Assembly: GCA_938004075.1 (NCBI GenBank)
Contig: CALKWP010000172.1
Span: 1-35,396 of the forward strand
Reading direction: 5' to 3'
DNA: 35,396 nt
Source of the DNA: an uncultured Methanomassiliicoccales archaeon
GTDB taxonomy: Archaea > Thermoplasmatota > Thermoplasmata > SG8-5
Shown here piece after piece: positions 1 through 6,896 of this stretch; the first letter of the stretch is position 1, and the number at the start of each line of letters is the position of its first letter. The notes under the pieces were generated by a model. That model was not told the origin of the DNA and did no database searches. It was given only the letters and a program-made list of their open reading frames with translations. A program made the translations under genes and the position numbers.

Positions 1-35
1 CGTGACTGGAGTTCAGACGTGTGCTCTTCCGATCT
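1..35. other. Untrimmed Illumina TruSeq adapter
   Basis: Positions 2-35 match the 34-nt Illumina TruSeq read-2/index adapter, including its familiar end GCTCTTCCGATCT; base 1 would be the last index base. This is library sequence, not genome. It creates false ORFs on both strands, one beginning with the tell-tale peptide MCSSDL. Genomic sequence starts at about base 36. Confidence 0.97.
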
Positions 36-36
36 C

Positions 37-372
37 TACCGCGTGGTGAATGTCTGCACTGGAGACATAGGCAGCCTTGCAGCCAAGAAATATGACATCG
101 AAGTATGGTTCCCCAGGCAGAACAAGTTCGGAGAGGTCACTTCCTGCTCCAACGATACCGATTACCAAGCCAGGCGCCTGAACATCCGCTGCGGAAAACA
201 CGGCTCGGACAAGAAGCAAGTTCCCCACACGCTCAATAACACCGCCATAGCCACTTCCAGGGCGCTGGTCGCCATAATCGAGAATTACCAGAATGCGGAT
301 GGGATTATATCCATACCCGATGTACTGAGGCCCTACATGGGCGGCAGAAAGGCGATTGGAAAAACTCAATAG
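37..372 (+). CDS. serS: Seryl-tRNA synthetase, C-terminal fragment
   Basis: This is the last 111 codons or so of a class II seryl-tRNA synthetase, which charges tRNA-Ser with serine in the cytoplasm. The visible part carries the C-terminal catalytic signature of the common SerRS type: AAKKYDIEVWFP, then SCSNDTDYQARRLNIR, then the class II motif 3 region NNTAIATSRALVAIIENYQ, and the ending PDVLRPYMGG. It resembles the standard bacterial/eukaryal-like SerRS rather than the rare methanogen type. The 5' part is cut by the contig edge, and the reading frame running into bases 1-35 is adapter-derived. Short spacing to the ABC gene does not by itself show co-transcription, since a TATA-like stretch lies between them. 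Confidence 0.93.
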   Translation, partial: YRVVNVCTGDIGSLAAKKYDIEVWFPRQNKFGEVTSCSNDTDYQARRLNIRCGKHGSDKKQVPHTLNNTAIATSRALVAIIENYQNADGIISIPDVLRPYMGGRKAIGKTQ

Positions 373-384
373 TCTACATTCGCA

Positions 385-396
385 ACGTTTATGTAT
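385..396 (+). promoter_or_regulatory. TATA-like element for the ABC exporter genes
   Basis: The AT-rich stretch GTTTATGTATCC lies about 25 bp before the ATG at 418, the spacing expected for an archaeal TATA box driving a leaderless transcript. The in-frame ATG at 391 falls inside this box, which argues against using it as the start. Confidence 0.4.
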
Positions 397-417
397 CCAA
401 AGAAATTCCGAATCCTT

Positions 418-1353
418 ATGGCAGAAGATGTGATTTCAGTCAAGGACTTGGTCAAGGTCTACGGCGATTTGCGCGCCGTGGATGGGATAAATTTCGCGAT
501 TGAAAGGGGCGAGGTGTTCGCCTTCCTCGGGCCTAATGGCGCAGGAAAAACCACAACCGTGGAAATGATTGAGACAATACGGGCGCCAACCTCTGGTGAG
601 ATCACAATTCTCGGCATGGATGTGAAGAAGGACAGGATGGAGATACTGAAGCGCATCGGTGTCCTCCCCCAGGAATTCAGCTCCTTCGACCGCATCACCG
701 TGGAAGAGACCTTGAAGTACTATGCTGACCTGTTCGAGGCGAAATGCGATGTGGCCAGGCTTATCAAGCTCGTCAACCTTGAGGAGCACAGCAAGAAGCT
801 GTACCACACGTTATCCGGCGGCCTGAAGCAGAGGGTCGGAATCGCAGCTGCGCTGGTAAATGACCCGGAGATAGTCTTCCTGGACGAGCCGACCACGGGA
901 CTTGACCCTAGAGCCAGGCATGATGTCTGGGAAGTGATTAAAGGACTCAGGAAGGAAGGCAAGACAATCTTCCTCACCACCCATTACATGGAGGAGGCTG
1001 AAGTACTTGCGGATTACGTGGCAATCATCTCGAAGGGCAATATAATCGCCTACGGAACAACAACCGAACTCATAGACAAGCATTTCAAGACAGTTAAGAT
1101 CACCATCAAAGGCGCCACCGAAGCCGTGGGGGCCCTGGCAGCCAGGATGGGGATGCCGGTCCAGAGCCGTGATGCCGGCAACGTCACAATCGAGGCGAAT
1201 GGCAACGACCAGATTGTGGAATTCCTCAACGCCTTAAAATCCAACAACATCTCATACCTGGGAATGGACATCCGCAAGCCCAACCTTGAGGAGCTATTCC
1301 TGGCACTCACCGGCGAACAGCTGGTCCAGGGCGACAAGGAGGTGCAGAAATGA
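418..1353 (+). CDS. ABC-2 type exporter, ATP-binding subunit
   Basis: ATPase of a two-gene ABC exporter of the DrrA/CcmA-like class; it hydrolyses ATP at the cytoplasmic face to drive the permease encoded next. It has all nucleotide-binding motifs: Walker A GPNGAGKT near residue 40, Q-loop LPQEF, signature LSGGLKQRVGIAAAL, Walker B IVFLDEPTTGLDP and the H-loop histidine in TTHYMEEAE. The C-terminal 80 residues form the small accessory domain usual in this class. I use ATG 418 (311 aa), giving an N-terminus MAEDVISVKDLVKVYG that aligns with the family; ATG 391 would add nine residues but overlaps the likely promoter. The stop overlaps the permease start by ATGA, so the two are translationally coupled. 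The substrate cannot be told. Confidence 0.93.
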   Translation: MAEDVISVKDLVKVYGDLRAVDGINFAIERGEVFAFLGPNGAGKTTTVEMIETIRAPTSGEITILGMDVKKDRMEILKRIGVLPQEFSSFDRITVEETLKYYADLFEAKCDVARLIKLVNLEEHSKKLYHTLSGGLKQRVGIAAALVNDPEIVFLDEPTTGLDPRARHDVWEVIKGLRKEGKTIFLTTHYMEEAEVLADYVAIISKGNIIAYGTTTELIDKHFKTVKITIKGATEAVGALAARMGMPVQSRDAGNVTIEANGNDQIVEFLNALKSNNISYLGMDIRKPNLEELFLALTGEQLVQGDKEVQK

Positions 1354-2459
1354 ATGTCAAGCGAATGCTGGCAAACCTCGGTGTGCATCTAAAGCAATTC
1401 TCCAGGGAGAAGAGCACGATATTCTTCGTTCTGCTGTTCCCCATCCTGTTGATGGTGCTGTTCGGTTTCATCTTTTCTGACATGGGCAGCAGCATGGGCA
1501 CCCTGCATATCCAGAACATGGACGGAGGCGTTCATGGGGACATGCTGATATCTGCAATAAACGGCACCGGGCTCTTTGAGATAGTTGAAGTGGACCCAGC
1601 GGTCGATTCCAATGACTATTTCACGGAAAACAAGCTGAACGTCCTCCTGGTTATACCATCGGGATATTCGGATGAGGTAAACGCCAAGCTCTTCAATGCC
1701 AGCCTTCCTCAGTCAAACATCACCATATTGTACGACCAGGGCAACAGCTATTCAAGCACCAAAATATCGGTTGTCAGCTCCATAGTGGATGGCATGAACA
1801 AGGGTCTTTCCGGCTCAGTCGATTACATCGGTATGGACATGCAGGGCACCCAGAAAGAGCAGTTCGAGTTCATCGATTTCTTCGCTCCCGGGATAATAGC
1901 CATGTCCGTCATGACCACCTGCCTCTTCGGAACCGTTGGCATGAACACGGAATTGCGGCAGAAGGGAATACTGAGAAAACTGGCAACCACGCCGCTCACC
2001 CGCTCGGAATGGCTTCTCTCCAACATCCTGTACCAGCTTTTCATGTCACTTATCTCCACCGCCGTGATTCTCGCGGTCGGCATGGGCATGTTCGGCCTTC
2101 GCCCGCACATTAACATCTACATGTTCGTCTTCATCATTCTGTGCGTGTTCAGCTTCTCCGGCATCGGCATGCTTATCACCCGTTTCGTGAAGGAGGCCCA
2201 GTCCGCGGAAGCCGCAGCAAATGCGGTCATGTTCCCAATGATGTTCCTGTCTGGCACGTTCTTCCAGCTGGAGATGATGCCGGAGTTCCTCCGGGTTGTA
2301 GCCAGGGCACTCCCCCTCTACTATGTCAACGAAGGCCTTCGCGCATCCATGATATCTCTGGACATGGGCATCATTCTGGAATGCGCGCTGGTAATCGGCG
2401 CATTTGGGATTGGCGTGTTCATCCTGGGAATATATCTGACCAACTGGAAGGAGAATTAA
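1350..2459 (+). CDS. ABC-2 type exporter, permease subunit
   Basis: A 369-aa membrane subunit of the ABC-2 family, partner of the preceding ATPase. One membrane helix lies near the N-terminus (about residues 24-46, IFFVLLFPILLMVLFGFIF), followed by an extracytoplasmic domain of roughly 130 residues and a C-terminal block of about five helices from residue 175 on. The ABC-2 motif region appears as LRKLATTPLTRSEWLLSNI, and the helix containing MFPMMFLSGTFFQLEMMP is typical of multidrug or lipid exporters of this family. The large extracellular loop with one split N-terminal helix is the YhgE/Drr-like arrangement. It starts inside the stop codon of the ATPase gene. A 38-bp palindromic element begins one base after its stop codon. 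Confidence 0.9.
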   Translation: MNVKRMLANLGVHLKQFSREKSTIFFVLLFPILLMVLFGFIFSDMGSSMGTLHIQNMDGGVHGDMLISAINGTGLFEIVEVDPAVDSNDYFTENKLNVLLVIPSGYSDEVNAKLFNASLPQSNITILYDQGNSYSSTKISVVSSIVDGMNKGLSGSVDYIGMDMQGTQKEQFEFIDFFAPGIIAMSVMTTCLFGTVGMNTELRQKGILRKLATTPLTRSEWLLSNILYQLFMSLISTAVILAVGMGMFGLRPHINIYMFVFIILCVFSFSGIGMLITRFVKEAQSAEAAANAVMFPMMFLSGTFFQLEMMPEFLRVVARALPLYYVNEGLRASMISLDMGIILECALVIGAFGIGVFILGIYLTNWKEN

Positions 2460-2460
2460 T

Positions 2461-2498
2461 CGGGTAATTCATTGCTTACAAAATGGTGGAATTGCCGG
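2461..2498 (+). repeat. 38-bp palindromic element, copy A
   Basis: A near-perfect inverted repeat: arms CGGGTAATTC and GAATTGCCGG (imperfect) around a loop beginning ATTGCTTACAAAATGGTG. It begins one base after the permease stop codon. A second copy at 5493-5530, read on the minus strand, matches at 35 of 38 positions, including all but one loop base, and likewise sits directly after a stop codon in the same gene-relative orientation. It could be a 3'-UTR processing or termination element, or a small dispersed repeat. Confidence 0.75.
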
Positions 2499-2601
2499 CC
2501 ATGCACTTTGGGAATTATTGTTTCCAAATCGACTACCCAGGGCGAATGCTCTAGATTTATTAAAATAATTATCGCATTAACCAATTGTCTGCATAATGTT
2601 T

Positions 2602-2630
2602 CGACATTCCAATAGAGTGGCGGAATGTCG
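2602..2630. other. Hairpin downstream of tRNA-Pro
   Basis: A perfect 9-bp stem, CGACATTCC (2602-2610) with GGAATGTCG (2622-2630), around an 11-nt loop. Read on the minus strand it lies about 15 nt beyond the 3' end of tRNA-Pro, so it may mark the end of that transcript. The rest of 2499-2644 shows only AT-rich sequence. Confidence 0.4.
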
Positions 2631-2644
2631 ATGGCGAATAAATA

Positions 2645-2719
2645 TGGGCCTGCCCAGATTTGAACTGGGGTCTATTGCTCCCAAAGCAACAAGTATAGAC
2701 CAAGCTAGCCCACAGGCCC
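2645..2719 (-). tRNA. tRNA-Pro (anticodon TGG)
   Basis: On the minus strand the acceptor stem GGGCCTG pairs with CAGGCCC. The anticodon arm is TTGCT-TTGGGA-AGCAA-like with anticodon TGG, and the T arm CCCAG-TTCAAAT-CTGGG is intact. The discriminator base is A, CCA is not encoded, and no intron is visible. It belongs to the usual archaeal tRNA-Pro class with a G1-C72 pair. Part of its D arm recurs in inverted orientation at 2939-2953. Confidence 0.93.
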
Positions 2720-2779
2720 TGTTACTGCTGAATATGATTGGATTTGATTATATAAAATATAGCTGTGCTTGGTCTATAC
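2709..2779 (-). repeat. tRNA-Pro 5' end plus promoter, original copy
   Basis: This 71-bp segment holds the first 11 nt of tRNA-Pro, its upstream promoter and the sequence GCTTGGTCTATAC. It recurs at 2881-2951 with seven or so mismatches. The tail GCTTGGTCTATAC is itself the reverse complement of the tRNA-Pro D arm. Confidence 0.8.
2747..2756 (-). promoter_or_regulatory. TATA box of tRNA-Pro
   Basis: On the minus strand TTTATATAAT lies about 28-37 bp upstream of the mature tRNA-Pro 5' end, the normal distance for an archaeal tRNA promoter. Confidence 0.65.
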
Positions 2780-2880
2780 ATCAAAGTAGCCCCTAAGATT
2801 CATACATTCCGATGTTTCCAGATAGAGTATAATACGGAAACTACGACGAACTGGCCAGGCAAATAATAACCCAGTTCGCA

Positions 2881-2951
2881 CCCACAGGCTCTGTTGCTGC
2901 TGAATATGATTGGATATGAATAATTAAAATATGGCTGTGCTTGGTCTATAC
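2881..2951 (-). repeat. Decayed duplicate of tRNA-Pro promoter region
   Basis: A direct repeat of 2709-2779, equal in length and about 90% identical. The TATA core has changed from TATATAAA to TAATTAAA, so this copy is probably not a functional promoter, and only 11 nt of tRNA sequence follow it. Positions 2939-2953 (GCTTGGTCTATACTT) are an exact 15-bp inverted copy of the tRNA-Pro D-arm region at 2691-2705. Nothing else is recognisable between 2780 and 2880. Confidence 0.75.
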
Positions 2952-2991
2952 TTTACAGAGGCCGATAAAACCACGATTCTATCAAACAGAA

Positions 2992-2999
2992 AACCTTAT
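2992..2999 (+). promoter_or_regulatory. Probable TATA box of tmk
   Basis: AACCTTAT ends 26 bp before the tmk ATG. No Shine-Dalgarno sequence precedes that ATG, so a leaderless transcript is the best reading. Confidence 0.4.
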
Positions 3000-3025
3000 C
3001 CGCGCCCAGCCCATTTCCCCTCTTC

Positions 3026-3649
3026 ATGACCTCCGGCTTCATCACCCTCGAAGGCATAGACGGTTGCGGGAAATCAGTACTGGCCAAGATAATTGTCGGC
3101 AGGCTGAGAGGCAATGGCATGAAGGTCACCCAGACCAGGGAGCCGACCCGTTCCTGGCTCGGCGGAACGGTGCGTCGCAGCTACCGGGCGGAGATAAGCC
3201 CATACACAGAGGCGTTCCTCTTTCTAGCGGACAGGGCCACTCACACTCTCTGGATAAAGGAGCAGATGGCGTTGGGCAAAATTGTGGTCTGCGACCGGTA
3301 CTCTGATTCGACCGTTGCGTACCAGGCCGCATTGCTGCATCAGAAGCTGGGCGGGGACACCGATGAATACATGAGATGGCTGCTGGACATGAGCCGGCCA
3401 GTGATAATAAAGCCGGACCTGACGCTGCTGCTTGACGTGGACCCGAAAATCTCTCTGAAAAGGCTCAGTGGCCGCAAGGAGATTGAGAAGTTCGAGACCC
3501 TGGAGAATCTGAGGCAGGTCCGAGGAAATTACCTGGAACTGGCCAGGATGGATGACCGCATCAAGATTATTGATGCCTCGAAGTCCATAACCGAGGTGAA
3601 GGAACAGATATTCGCGGTGTTGGGGCGGCATTTTCAAATGGAAATATAA
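3026..3649 (+). CDS. tmk: Thymidylate kinase
   Basis: dTMP kinase phosphorylates dTMP to dTDP with ATP in the cytoplasm, the step common to both routes of dTTP synthesis. The 207-aa length is normal. Visible motifs: the P-loop EGIDGCGKS at residues 9-17, the REPT loop at about 38-41 that carries the DR/E-type catalytic residues, the substrate-site DRYSDSTVAYQ near residue 90 and the lid region LSGRKEIEKFE near residue 150. The start has no ribosome-binding site and lies at leaderless distance from a TATA-like sequence. It stands alone between the tRNA-Pro region and the aminopeptidase gene, with no sign of an operon. Confidence 0.94.
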   Translation: MTSGFITLEGIDGCGKSVLAKIIVGRLRGNGMKVTQTREPTRSWLGGTVRRSYRAEISPYTEAFLFLADRATHTLWIKEQMALGKIVVCDRYSDSTVAYQAALLHQKLGGDTDEYMRWLLDMSRPVIIKPDLTLLLDVDPKISLKRLSGRKEIEKFETLENLRQVRGNYLELARMDDRIKIIDASKSITEVKEQIFAVLGRHFQMEI

Positions 3650-3694
3650 TAATCTAATGCCAGTGATCAGTTCTCAAGATCTTCATCATCGGAA

Positions 3695-3711
3695 ACGATT
3701 CGAAGAATCGT
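3695..3711 (+). terminator. Hairpin after tmk
   Basis: Stem ACGATTC / GAATCGT with loop GAA, about 45 bp beyond the tmk stop. There is no strong T-run, so a terminator role is tentative. The same stem sequence recurs at 5452-5483 on the other side of the aminopeptidase gene. Confidence 0.35.
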
Positions 3712-3805
3712 CCCTCAGCCCAAGAGTTCATTCATCACATTTGGGTGATGCATTTTACGGATAAAAAGGCATTCCATAGGTTGATGAATTTTTTGTGGCA
3801 GAAAT

Positions 3806-3816
3806 TCTTTATACAT
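3806..3816 (+). promoter_or_regulatory. Promoter of the M18 aminopeptidase gene
   Basis: TCTTTATACAT is a good archaeal TATA box about 60-70 bp before the ATG at 3876. This leaves a leader of roughly 35-45 nt that ends in a strong purine-rich ribosome-binding site (AAGGGGGGC, 3861-3869) six bases before the start. Confidence 0.55.
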
Positions 3817-3875
3817 CCCCACATTATCAGGGTTAACAATTTCACAAGTATTATTCCCGTAAGGGGGGCATTTGA

Positions 3876-5297
3876 ATGGCAAAGAAAAAACTGACTCTGG
3901 AGGACAAGCTGGCCGCAAAGACAGAATCCTCATGGCTGGCCGTGGACAAGAAGACCGAGAAAGAGATATATGACTTCGCTGACGGATACATGAAGTTCCT
4001 GTCCGAAGCCAAGACCGAGCGCGAGGTCGTCACTTTCATCGAGAACGTCGCCAAGAAGAACGGCTTCAAGCCGATCGAGAGTTACAAATCACTCAAGGCC
4101 GGCGACAAGGTAATAATCACCAGCATGAAGAAGGTTGCCGCGCTCGCAATAATCGGCCAGGAGCCCATCGAGAAGGGCATGAAGGTCGTTGGCAGCCACA
4201 TTGATTCTCCGCGCCTTGACCTCAAGCAGAAACCGCTGTACGAGGACACGGACTCCGACATGGCCCTTTTCAAAACACATTACTACGGCGGCATCAAGAA
4301 GTATCAGTGGGTGAACGTTCCATTGGCCCTTCACGGCGTCATAGTCCGCGCTGACGGCAAGATAATCGATGTCAACATCGGCGAGGATAAGAGCGACCCG
4401 GTGTTCGTCATCGCTGACTTGCTCCCCCACCTGGCACGCAAGGTGCAGGGCGAGAGGAAGCTGTTCGATGGGATTACCGGCGAGGAACTGCGCATCATCA
4501 TCGGCAGCCGCCCATCATCCGACAAGGACGCCAAGAACAAGTTCAAGCTGAACATCCTTGAGATTCTTAACAAGAAGTACGGCATCGTCGAGGAGGACCT
4601 CATCAGCGCTGAGCTGCAAGCGGTACCGGCCAACAACTGCCGGGACATCGGCTTCGATCGCAGCATGATTGGCGGCTACGGCCAGGATGACCGCGTGAGC
4701 GCATACACTTCGCTCATGGCCATCTGCAATGCCGGAAAGCCCGCGAAGACCGCGCTGGCCATATTCTTCGACAAGGAGGAAGTGGGCAGCATCGGCGCAA
4801 CCGGCGCCCAGGGCGGCTTCTTCGAATACGCGCTCCTGCAACTCATGGACAAGCTGGACCCCAAGTTCAGATACGCGACGCTCAAGAAGGTGCTGGCCAA
4901 CTCGCGCGCTCTCTCGGCTGATGTTGATGCCGGTGTTGACCCTATGTTCAAGAGCGTTCACGAACTCGGCAACGCGGCCAAGCTGGGGTGCGGAATCGGC
5001 ATCTGCAAGTTCGGCGGCGCGGGCGGCAAGGGCGGCTCCAATGACGCCAACGCTGAGTTCCTGGGAGAGATCAGGAAGCTCCTCAACGACAAGAAGATAC
5101 CATGGCAATACACAGAGCTGGGCAAGGTCGATGAGGGCGGCGGCGGAACTGTCGCTAGATTCCTGTCCGAGCACAATCTCCAGGTCATTGACTGCGGACC
5201 GGCGCTGGTCAGCATGCACTCACCCTTCGAGATTGCCAGCAAGGCCGATGTGTTTTACACGTATCGCGCCTTCCAGGAATTCCATAAGGCCAAATAA
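3876..5297 (+). CDS. M18 family aminopeptidase (aspartyl aminopeptidase-like)
   Basis: A dinuclear-zinc metalloaminopeptidase of family M18, which trims N-terminal residues from peptides in the cytoplasm as large homo-oligomers. The 473-aa length fits the family. Expected metal ligands and catalytic residues are present: His in GSHIDSPRLD (about residue 108), Asp in GYGQDDRVSAYTS (about 270), the Glu pair in FFDKEEVGSIG (about 305), Asp in SADVDAGVDP (about 348) and the C-terminal His in SMHSPFEIASKAD (about 447). The gene has its own promoter and a strong ribosome-binding site and appears monocistronic. It may scavenge peptides as a carbon and nitrogen source; substrate preference for acidic residues is inferred from the family only. 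Confidence 0.93.
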   Translation: MAKKKLTLEDKLAAKTESSWLAVDKKTEKEIYDFADGYMKFLSEAKTEREVVTFIENVAKKNGFKPIESYKSLKAGDKVIITSMKKVAALAIIGQEPIEKGMKVVGSHIDSPRLDLKQKPLYEDTDSDMALFKTHYYGGIKKYQWVNVPLALHGVIVRADGKIIDVNIGEDKSDPVFVIADLLPHLARKVQGERKLFDGITGEELRIIIGSRPSSDKDAKNKFKLNILEILNKKYGIVEEDLISAELQAVPANNCRDIGFDRSMIGGYGQDDRVSAYTSLMAICNAGKPAKTALAIFFDKEEVGSIGATGAQGGFFEYALLQLMDKLDPKFRYATLKKVLANSRALSADVDAGVDPMFKSVHELGNAAKLGCGIGICKFGGAGGKGGSNDANAEFLGEIRKLLNDKKIPWQYTELGKVDEGGGGTVARFLSEHNLQVIDCGPALVSMHSPFEIASKADVFYTYRAFQEFHKAK

Positions 5298-5451
5298 AAC
5301 TGCGATCTGAACCGACACAACCAGACGCCTTTCATAGGTTCCACCATGGCACGAATCCATTCAATTAATTAGAGTGGCCATGCTGCTTGCTACATTCTGC
5401 AGACAATCGGTGAACGCGAAACCTGAATTAGCCTATAAAGAGCGTTCGCCT

Positions 5452-5483
5452 CGAATCGTCAACACAATTCCTTGAACGATTCG
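5452..5483. other. Hairpin in the convergent intergenic region
   Basis: CGAATCGT (5452-5459) pairs with ACGATTCG (5476-5483) around a 16-nt loop. A TATA-like CCTATAAAG at 5432-5440 precedes it on the plus strand, so a short transcript of about 70 nt running into the palindrome at 5493-5530 is possible but unproven. The rest of the 234-bp gap shows nothing recognisable. Confidence 0.35.
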
Positions 5484-5492
5484 CTCAGAAGG

Positions 5493-5530
5493 CCGGTAAT
5501 TCCACCATTTTGTACGCAATGAATTACCGG
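5493..5530 (-). repeat. 38-bp palindromic element, copy B
   Basis: Perfect 10-bp arms CCGGTAATTC (5493-5502) and GAATTACCGG (5521-5530) enclose an 18-nt loop. Read on the minus strand it begins one base after the stop of the geranylgeranyl reductase gene. That is the same placement and orientation as copy A (2461-2498) relative to the ABC permease gene. The perfect arms here and the near-identical loops in both copies point to a conserved structure. Confidence 0.78.
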
Positions 5531-5531
5531 T

Positions 5532-6719
5532 TCACAGTAAGTCCTCGAACTCCTTCACAAGCTCCGGGGCCTTCTCTCTTATGGCCTTCAGTATGTTGAA
5601 CACCGAGATGTTCTCCATGCCTACCTCTGTAAGCAGGCCGATGAGCGTGTCGAAGGTTTCATCGGAAAGCTTTTGGACCTTCTCCTTTGCCATCCAGTTC
5701 CTGAAGAGCTTCTCCTCGAGCGCGGACCTCCAGGCCTTCTCGTATTTCTGGAAGAATTCCTTGGAGTAATCTCCTGCCTTGATGGCTTCAGCCGCCACTT
5801 TTCCGGCATCCCGGCCGGAAAGACAGGCATGCGCAATCCCGCCACCGGTCATAGGATCGATTATCCTGGCCGCATCCCCGACGAGCATCACATTGTCGCA
5901 GACCACGCTGTCCAGAGGCGCGTTTATCGAGCATCCGCCGGCAACCATGTCCAGCTGCCTTGCGTTCTTCATTCCCGGCTGCTTGGCTATCCACCTGTCC
6001 AGGAACTCCTTGGGCTGGCCGCCGTGCTTCACTATATGAGCGCCAAGGCCGATGCCGACGTTTGCGGTGTTCTTGTTCTTCGGGAACACCCAGATGTAGC
6101 CGCCGGGAGCAGCGCTTCCGGCGTAGAATTCCGTGTACTTCGGGTCGATGTCTATGTTGGTGAGACGATACTGCACGCAAGTCATGATATCTGTGTCCGC
6201 TATCGTCGTGTCAATGCCGGCCCATCTGCCGACCTGGGACTCGTATCCATCAGCGCCGATGATGATCTTGCACCTGACTTCCTTCGGTTCCCCTTTGTGG
6301 ATTAGCTTCAGGCCGACTATCTTGCCGTTCTCTTTTATCACACCAGTGGCGGATGTTTTGACTTCTATGTGAGCACCGGCCTCACCCGCCAGTGCGGCGA
6401 GCGCACGGTCGAACAGGTCCCTCTCGATGACATAGCCGACCTCATTGCCGGCCCTGGACTCGTCAACCTCGAACTTCTTGCCGCCTGGTGAAATAATCCT
6501 GGCGCCGTCCATCTCGGCGGCGATCCATGTTCTGTCCAGCGGTATCTCGGCCTGGACAAGCAGGTCCCTCGCAAGGCCTTCTCCGCATCTCACGTGGGTT
6601 CCGATCTCCTGGCGTTTCTCTATGAGCAGGGTCTTGGCTCCGCCCAGCGCCGCGAATTTGGCGGCTGAGCTTCCGCCTGGTCCGGCCCCTACGACCACAA
6701 CATCGTATTCAGCGTCCAT
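5532..6719 (-). CDS. Geranylgeranyl reductase (archaeal lipid saturation)
   Basis: A 395-aa FAD enzyme of the digeranylgeranylglycerophospholipid reductase family, which hydrogenates the isoprenoid chains of archaeal ether lipids at the membrane. The N-terminus has the Rossmann FAD motif VVVGAGPGGSSAAKFAA (residues 8-24) and the acidic turn LLIEKR. It also has the family cysteine in THVRCGEG (about residue 45), a second FAD motif VMLVGDAARIIDPMTGGGI around residue 275 and a central lipid-binding region with YIWVFPKNKNTANVGIG. It starts one base after the ferredoxin stop codon and forms an operon with ferredoxin and tetraether synthase, so reduced ferredoxin is the likely electron donor. A conserved palindrome follows its stop. 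Confidence 0.93.
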   Translation of the reverse strand: MDAEYDVVVVGAGPGGSSAAKFAALGGAKTLLIEKRQEIGTHVRCGEGLARDLLVQAEIPLDRTWIAAEMDGARIISPGGKKFEVDESRAGNEVGYVIERDLFDRALAALAGEAGAHIEVKTSATGVIKENGKIVGLKLIHKGEPKEVRCKIIIGADGYESQVGRWAGIDTTIADTDIMTCVQYRLTNIDIDPKYTEFYAGSAAPGGYIWVFPKNKNTANVGIGLGAHIVKHGGQPKEFLDRWIAKQPGMKNARQLDMVAGGCSINAPLDSVVCDNVMLVGDAARIIDPMTGGGIAHACLSGRDAGKVAAEAIKAGDYSKEFFQKYEKAWRSALEEKLFRNWMAKEKVQKLSDETFDTLIGLLTEVGMENISVFNILKAIREKAPELVKEFEDLL

Positions 6720-6720
6720 A

Positions 6721-6894
6721 TCATTTCCTCCCAGGTGTTAGCGCGCCAACCGGGCATATCCTCGAGCAGAGCCCGCATTCGGTGCAATCATCATTGAATT
6801 CCAGCCTGACCTCGTTCAGGAATATGGCATTGTTCGGGCAGCTGCCCACGCACAATCCGCAGTGCAGGCATTTGTTGACATTCTCTGTTGGCAC
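6721..6894 (-). CDS. Small 2[4Fe-4S] ferredoxin
   Basis: A 57-aa bacterial-type ferredoxin, too short for many ORF filters. Two cluster motifs are complete: CLHCGLCVGSCP (residues 9-20) and CTECGLCSRICP (37-48). It is predicted to carry low-potential electrons in the cytoplasm. The start is GTG at 6894, preceded by the ribosome-binding site GGAGGG, which is embedded in the last codons of the tetraether synthase gene; only two bases separate the upstream stop from this start. Its stop is one base before the reductase ATG. Its place between a radical SAM lipid synthase and a flavin reductase, both needing low-potential electrons, makes it the likely donor to one or both. Confidence 0.92.
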   Translation of the reverse strand: MPTENVNKCLHCGLCVGSCPNNAIFLNEVRLEFNDDCTECGLCSRICPVGALTPGRK

Positions 6895-6896
6895 GT

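Noticed and set aside
19..372. Apparent complete 117-aa gene at the left end
   Set aside because: The first residues come from the Illumina adapter; the real gene is a truncated serS entering from the contig edge.
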